Of a stretch of DNA of 9,021 bases, positions 6,336-9,021 are shown in pieces. Both the position numbers and the translations under genes were made by a program. Position 1 is the first letter of the stretch. Each line of letters opens with the position of its first letter. The notes beneath the pieces are model-generated. The model worked only from the letters and a program-made list of their open reading frames with translations, had not been told where the DNA came from and did not search any database. Where the stretch lies: contig CAMWKY010000064.1 of the NCBI GenBank assembly GCA_947174965.1, positions 1 to 9,021 of the forward strand, given 5' to 3'. Source of the DNA: an uncultured Ruminococcus sp. GTDB taxonomy: Bacteria; Bacillota; Clostridia; Oscillospirales; Ruminococcaceae.

Positions 6336-7218
6336 TCGGATTTACGTGTACCATACAATGCTTTACATCTGAAAACTCTTTTTCTATGGCATTGTGTACC
6401 TGTTCAGCAATTTTATGTGCCTCTGTAAGAGTTTTACTGCCGTCAGTTGAAATTTCAACATCAACATAAATTTTTGAGCCGAAAAGTCTTGTTTTTATAT
6501 CATCAATTTTCTCAACACCTTCCTGATTTGAAATAACTGCTTTCATATTGTCAACAATTTTATCGGAACATGATTTATCAACCATTTTATCAACAGCATC
6601 TTTGAATATATCAACAACAGCTTTTTCGATAAAAATACATATTACAATACTTGCAACAGGGTCAGCAACCGGAAATCCCATTCTTGCACCTAAAATTCCT
6701 ATAAATGCACCTATTGATGACAAGGAATCTGAACGGTGATGCCATGCGTCAGCCATTAATGAACCGGAATTTATTTTTTTTGCGACAGCTCTTGTATACC
6801 AGTACATACCTTCTTTTGTTATTATTGATACAACAGAAGCAATAAGCGCAATTATTCCGGGTATTTCCAGATTGCCATAATTTCCGTCCGCTACTTTTCT
6901 TATACCAGTCAATCCTATTCCAAGACCTGTTACAGCAAGAACAACGGCAAGTATTATTGATGCAACACATTCAAGTCTTTCGTGACCGTATGGGTGTTCA
7001 TGGTCAGATTTTTTTGCTGATAATGTTATACCAATCATAACAACAAATGTACTGAATACATCAGATATAGAGTGTACAGCATCTGAAATCATAGCCCCCG
7101 ATTTTGCAATTAAACCTGCTGATAATTTGAAAACCGACAACACAAGATTAACAATAATACTGATTACTGATACACGCATAGCAAGCTTTGTTTTAGCATC
7201 TGGATTTGTTTTTTTCAT
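6325..7218 (-). CDS. cation diffusion facilitator (CDF) metal exporter
   Basis: A 297-residue inner-membrane transporter of the CDF family, which exports divalent metals by proton antiport as a homodimer. About six membrane helices cover residues 14-200, followed by the cytoplasmic metal-binding domain (about 213-297, ending CMVHVNPTGE). The intramembrane site is intact: H49 and D53 in DAVHSISD (helix 2) and H160 and D164 in WHHRSD (helix 5), corresponding to the transport site of E. coli FieF/YiiP with His replacing the first Asp. Length is normal for the family. The start at 7218 follows a GGGGG Shine-Dalgarno at 7230-7226. The metal cannot be read from the motifs alone, but the upstream NiCo-type riboswitch points to Co2+, Ni2+ or Fe2+. 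It is a single-gene unit between the riboswitch and its own terminator. Confidence 0.94.
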   Translation of the reverse strand: MKKTNPDAKTKLAMRVSVISIIVNLVLSVFKLSAGLIAKSGAMISDAVHSISDVFSTFVVMIGITLSAKKSDHEHPYGHERLECVASIILAVVLAVTGLGIGLTGIRKVADGNYGNLEIPGIIALIASVVSIITKEGMYWYTRAVAKKINSGSLMADAWHHRSDSLSSIGAFIGILGARMGFPVADPVASIVICIFIEKAVVDIFKDAVDKMVDKSCSDKIVDNMKAVISNQEGVEKIDDIKTRLFGSKIYVDVEISTDGSKTLTEAHKIAEQVHNAIEKEFSDVKHCMVHVNPTGE

Positions 7219-7237
7219 GAAATTACCCCCAATGTAT

Positions 7238-7280
7238 AAAAAAATCTGCGGAACAATTGATAAACGACTGTCCCGCAGAT
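7238..7280 (-). terminator. riboswitch expression platform, intrinsic terminator
   Basis: On the minus strand the 12-nt arm ATCTGCGGGACA (7280-7269) pairs with TGTTCCGCAGAT (7255-7244) with a single G-U pair, over a 13-nt loop, followed by seven T (7244-7238). It sits 20 nt before the CDF start codon. The 5' arm reuses the 3' half of aptamer hairpin P4 plus the conserved GGGACA, so terminator and aptamer exclude each other: metal binding should permit read-through into the CDF gene. Confidence 0.9.
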
Positions 7281-7338
7281 GTCTAATTCATCTGCTGTCA
7301 CTAATGTGACCCGACTGCATTTTTTTATGCAGTCTGAT
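7268..7338 (-). ncRNA. NiCo (czcD) riboswitch aptamer
   Basis: Read on the minus strand, the leader holds three consecutive hairpins. P2 is GACTGCAT/ATGCAGTC (7334-7327 with 7320-7313, A6 loop), P3 is GTCAC/GTGAC (7310-7306 with 7301-7297, ATTA loop) and P4 is GCAGATG/CATCTGC (7295-7289 with 7281-7275). They are joined by GG(G) after P2 (7312-7310), A7296, and GGGACAG after P4 (7274-7268). From memory this matches the NiCo/czcD riboswitch used for crystallography, which has CAGGC before P2, GCAGCCGGG after P2, ACAGATG opening P4 and CATCTGTGGGACAG closing it. NiCo riboswitches control CDF exporters by relieving termination on Co2+ or Ni2+ (later also Fe2+) binding, and the gene directly downstream is a CDF exporter. 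The closing helix P1 looks weak here. Confidence 0.85.
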
Positions 7339-7354
7339 TTTTTACTATATTACT

Positions 7355-7383
7355 ATTATATCATGCTGAACAGTAATTGTCAA
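7355..7383 (-). promoter_or_regulatory. consensus sigma-A promoter of the riboswitch-CDF transcript
   Basis: On the minus strand, perfect TTGACA (7383-7378), 17-bp spacer, perfect TATAAT (7360-7355). Transcription should begin around 7348, about 10 nt before the aptamer. A fully consensus promoter fits constitutive initiation with control exerted by attenuation. Confidence 0.92.
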
Positions 7384-7405
7384 CAAAATATCGGATATTT
7401 TTGTT
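7382..7405. promoter_or_regulatory. inverted repeat in the divergent spacer, candidate operator
   Basis: The arms AACAAAATATC (7382-7392) and GATATTTTTGTT (7394-7405) are inverted around G7393, interrupted only by one extra T. The repeat overlaps the -35 box of the CDF promoter by 2 bp. Immediately beyond is a second short repeat, TGTTAT/ATAACA (7402-7407 and 7414-7419). It has no T-run suited to termination, so a protein-binding site is the likelier reading. The base composition makes chance possible. Confidence 0.35.
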
Positions 7406-7429
7406 ATATAGTAATAACATCAATATTAT
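7401..7429 (+). promoter_or_regulatory. possible secondary upstream promoter for the GH5 gene
   Basis: TTGTTA (7401-7406), 17-bp spacer, TATTAT (7424-7429). Reasonable boxes, but in very AT-rich DNA and overlapping the inverted repeats; much weaker than the promoter at 7485-7513. The remaining spacer up to 7480 shows nothing further that I can support. Confidence 0.25.
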
Positions 7430-7484
7430 CTGAATCATAGCAACTCTATAATATATAAAAAATCAATAATTCACCAAAAATCTG

Positions 7485-7513
7485 TTGACAATTGTGTATA
7501 AATTTGGTATAAT
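7485..7513 (+). promoter_or_regulatory. consensus sigma-A promoter of the GH5-dockerin gene
   Basis: Perfect TTGACA (7485-7490), 17-bp spacer and perfect TATAAT (7508-7513), with TGG before the -10 as an extended element. Transcription should start near 7520, giving a short leader of about 24 nt. The palindrome ACAATTGT (7488-7495) overlaps the -35. Confidence 0.93.
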
Positions 7514-7543
7514 AAGATTATAAATTATGAGAGGTGCTTTTTT

Positions 7544-8992
7544 ATGAACATTAAAACACATTTCAATAGACTTGCAAGTGCTGTCTTATCGTGTGCTGTT
7601 ATGATTTCAGCAACGGCAGTTCCTTACTCTAACGCTGAATCAGGTGAAATGCGTGATATTTCCACTATGGAGCTTGTGCGTGATATGGGAATAGGCATAA
7701 ATATCGGCAACACTTTTGAGGCTTGCGGAGACTGGATTGCAGAATACAGCGATAATTCCGTTTCCGCATACGAAACAGCATGGGGCAGTCCTGTTGTAAC
7801 AAAAGAGATTATTCAGGGCTATGCTGACGAAGGTTTCGGCGTTCTCAGAATACCTGTTGCATGGTCTAACAGAATGGTGCAGGACGGCAACTACAATATT
7901 GACAAAGACTACATGGCAAGAGTAACGGAAATTGTTGACTGGACGCTTGAAACAGGTATGTACGCAATTATCAATATCCACTGGGACAATGGCTGGGTTA
8001 ATACATTTCCTGACAACAAAGATGAAAACATGAAACGCTATACAAAAATGTGGGAGCAGATTTGCGAAAACTTCAAGGACTACAGCGATTATCTTATATT
8101 TGAATCGCAGAACGAAGAACTTGGCTGGGAAAGCATATGGAATCCGTGGGGTGACGGTACTGGAAAAGCTGAATCCTATGCACTCTGCAATGAAATCAAT
8201 CAAAAATTCGTTGATACTGTAAGAAGTTCCAACGGCAACAACTCAAAGAGACATCTTCTGATTTCTGGCTACAACACTGGCATAGACCGTACTTGTGACG
8301 ACCTTTTCAAGATGCCGAACGACCCTACGGGAAGATGTGCCGTGTCAGTTCACTATTATACTCCTGCTGGATTTGCTATTCTTGAGGAAGATGCAGACTG
8401 GGGCAAGGCTGTTTCAACATGGGGTACAGATGCGGATTACAATGAGCTTTACTATAATATGATGAAAACACACTTTATTGATAAGGGTATTCCTGTTATT
8501 ATAGGTGAATATGGCTGTCCTATAAAAAATAAAGAGCCTGAATCGGTGAGACGTTTTCTTTCGTCTGTCTGCGAGGAAGCATATAGCCGTCAGCTCTGCC
8601 CTGTTCTCTGGGATACTCCCGGCGGACACTACAATCGTGAAACATATCAGCTTAACGACAGACAGTTACATGACAAATATATGGAAATAGTGGGAAATAA
8701 TGTCCCGACAAGACCTGTACAGACTACAACAACAGAAGTTACTACCACTACAACTGAAACAACAACTACAACTACAGAAGTTACCACAACAACTGAATTT
8801 ATACCAAATATTGTTGTTGGTGATGTTAATTCTGACGGTGTTTTGGATATATCCGACCTTGTTGCACTTACTGAATATGTTCTTGGAAAAGACGTTGAAA
8901 TAAATGCAGAAAATGCTGATGTATTCAAAGATTCAAGAATTGATGTGTATGATGTTATTAGGTTAAGAGGAATTTATTCTTTAAAGGTGTGA
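7544..8992 (+). CDS. cellulosomal GH5 glycanase with C-terminal type I dockerin
   Basis: A 482-residue secreted enzyme predicted to cleave beta-1,4-glucan-type backbones (cellulose, xyloglucan or mannan) with retention. Residues 1-31 are a signal peptide (cleavage after YSNA). Residues about 38-385 are a GH5 catalytic barrel, most like subfamily 4 (INIGNTFEA, ETAWGSP, VLRIPVAW with R102, NIHWD with H146, SVHYY with H270, W356). The acid/base is E191 in FESQNEELGW and the nucleophile is E322 in IIGEYG. A Thr/Glu linker (394-418) leads to a dockerin (about 426-482). Its first calcium loop is canonical (D427-x-N-x-D-G...D438). The second, DVFKDSRIDVYD, has Phe at position 3 and Ser at position 6 and is atypical. 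The start is supported by GAGAGGTG at 7529-7536. It has its own consensus promoter; the next ORF begins 4 nt after its stop. Subfamily and substrate are inference. Confidence 0.95.
   Translation: MNIKTHFNRLASAVLSCAVMISATAVPYSNAESGEMRDISTMELVRDMGIGINIGNTFEACGDWIAEYSDNSVSAYETAWGSPVVTKEIIQGYADEGFGVLRIPVAWSNRMVQDGNYNIDKDYMARVTEIVDWTLETGMYAIINIHWDNGWVNTFPDNKDENMKRYTKMWEQICENFKDYSDYLIFESQNEELGWESIWNPWGDGTGKAESYALCNEINQKFVDTVRSSNGNNSKRHLLISGYNTGIDRTCDDLFKMPNDPTGRCAVSVHYYTPAGFAILEEDADWGKAVSTWGTDADYNELYYNMMKTHFIDKGIPVIIGEYGCPIKNKEPESVRRFLSSVCEEAYSRQLCPVLWDTPGGHYNRETYQLNDRQLHDKYMEIVGNNVPTRPVQTTTTEVTTTTTETTTTTTEVTTTTEFIPNIVVGDVNSDGVLDISDLVALTEYVLGKDVEINAENADVFKDSRIDVYDVIRLRGIYSLKV
8723..8797 (+). repeat. 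ACA/ACT-rich codon repeat encoding the Thr/Glu linker
   Basis: Twenty-five codons encode a low-complexity linker of Thr runs broken by Glu, Glu-Val or Glu-Thr (residues 394-418 of the GH5 protein). TTTTEV recurs with variations. Such Thr-rich linkers join catalytic domains to dockerins in ruminococcal enzymes and are usually flexible and sometimes glycosylated. The repeat is prone to length change by slippage. Confidence 0.85.
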
Positions 8993-8996
8993 TATT

Positions 8997-9021
8997 ATGA
9001 GCAATAAAATAAGAAATGGCA
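8997..9021 (+). CDS. 5' end of a following ORF, truncated by the window
   Basis: ATG at 8997 begins MSNKIRNG and stays open to the window edge. It lies 4 nt after the GH5 stop codon, and AAGGTG at 8984-8989, inside the last GH5 codons, gives a Shine-Dalgarno at 7-nt spacing, so coupling with the GH5 gene is plausible. Eight residues are too few for identification. A short basic stretch ending in Gly is compatible with a type IV prepilin leader, but also with many other proteins. Confidence 0.5.

Noticed and set aside
7640..8203. 187-codon open frame antisense to the GH5 gene
   Set aside because: The plus-strand frame has a full GH5 domain, promoter and SD; the antisense frame has no SD or recognisable motif and is rich in Val, Cys and Phe, as expected from reversed codons.
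8723..8797. Possible CRISPR or tandem-repeat array
   Set aside because: The repeat is a codon-level Thr linker in frame with the GH5-dockerin protein; there are no regular spacers.
8647..8928. Val-rich and Gln/Leu-rich frames across the linker region
   Set aside because: These arise from the ACA/ACT codon repeat read in other frames.

Overview
The window looks like chromosome of a low-GC, anaerobic, fibre-degrading Firmicute, most likely Ruminococcus or a close relative in the Oscillospiraceae. The evidence is two secreted proteins with type I dockerins (one a GH5 glycanase with a Thr/Glu-rich linker), AT-rich spacers with strong sigma-A promoters, and the gene families present. Species assignment is inference. 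I see no phage, IS element, CRISPR array, tRNA or rRNA.

Layout, plus strand, left: a monocistronic PAS-GGDEF-EAL gene (77-1723) with its own consensus promoter and terminator, then a secreted dockerin protein of unknown function (1853-2821) whose Shine-Dalgarno can pair with an upstream CCTCC tract. Minus strand, centre: a probable operon read right to left, made of a membrane-anchored alpha/beta hydrolase (5154-3778), a LytTR DNA-binding regulator (3722-3276) and a DUF3021-type membrane protein (3279-2842). It has a promoter at 5201-5229 with a direct repeat just upstream that resembles a LytTR site. Next on the minus strand are a SEC-C zinc-motif protein (6229-5357) and a cation diffusion facilitator (7218-6325), each with its own promoter and terminator.

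The CDF gene is preceded by a leader that I recognise as a NiCo (czcD) transition-metal riboswitch: three hairpins around a conserved GGG/GGGACAG junction, followed by an intrinsic terminator that competes with the third hairpin. This links metal sensing directly to metal export. Divergent to it, plus strand right, is the GH5-dockerin gene (7544-8992) with a perfect consensus promoter, and immediately after it the first eight codons of another ORF running out of the window.

Functionally there are two themes. One is extracellular plant-polysaccharide breakdown with cellulosome assembly: the GH5 enzyme and the small dockerin protein, whose dockerins carry nearly the same recognition residues. 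The other is signalling and homeostasis: cyclic-di-GMP hydrolysis, a LytTR membrane-linked module and riboswitch-controlled metal efflux. The most noteworthy items are the riboswitch, the candidate LytTR autoregulatory site, the SD-sequestering leader and the dockerin protein with uncharacterised flanking modules.
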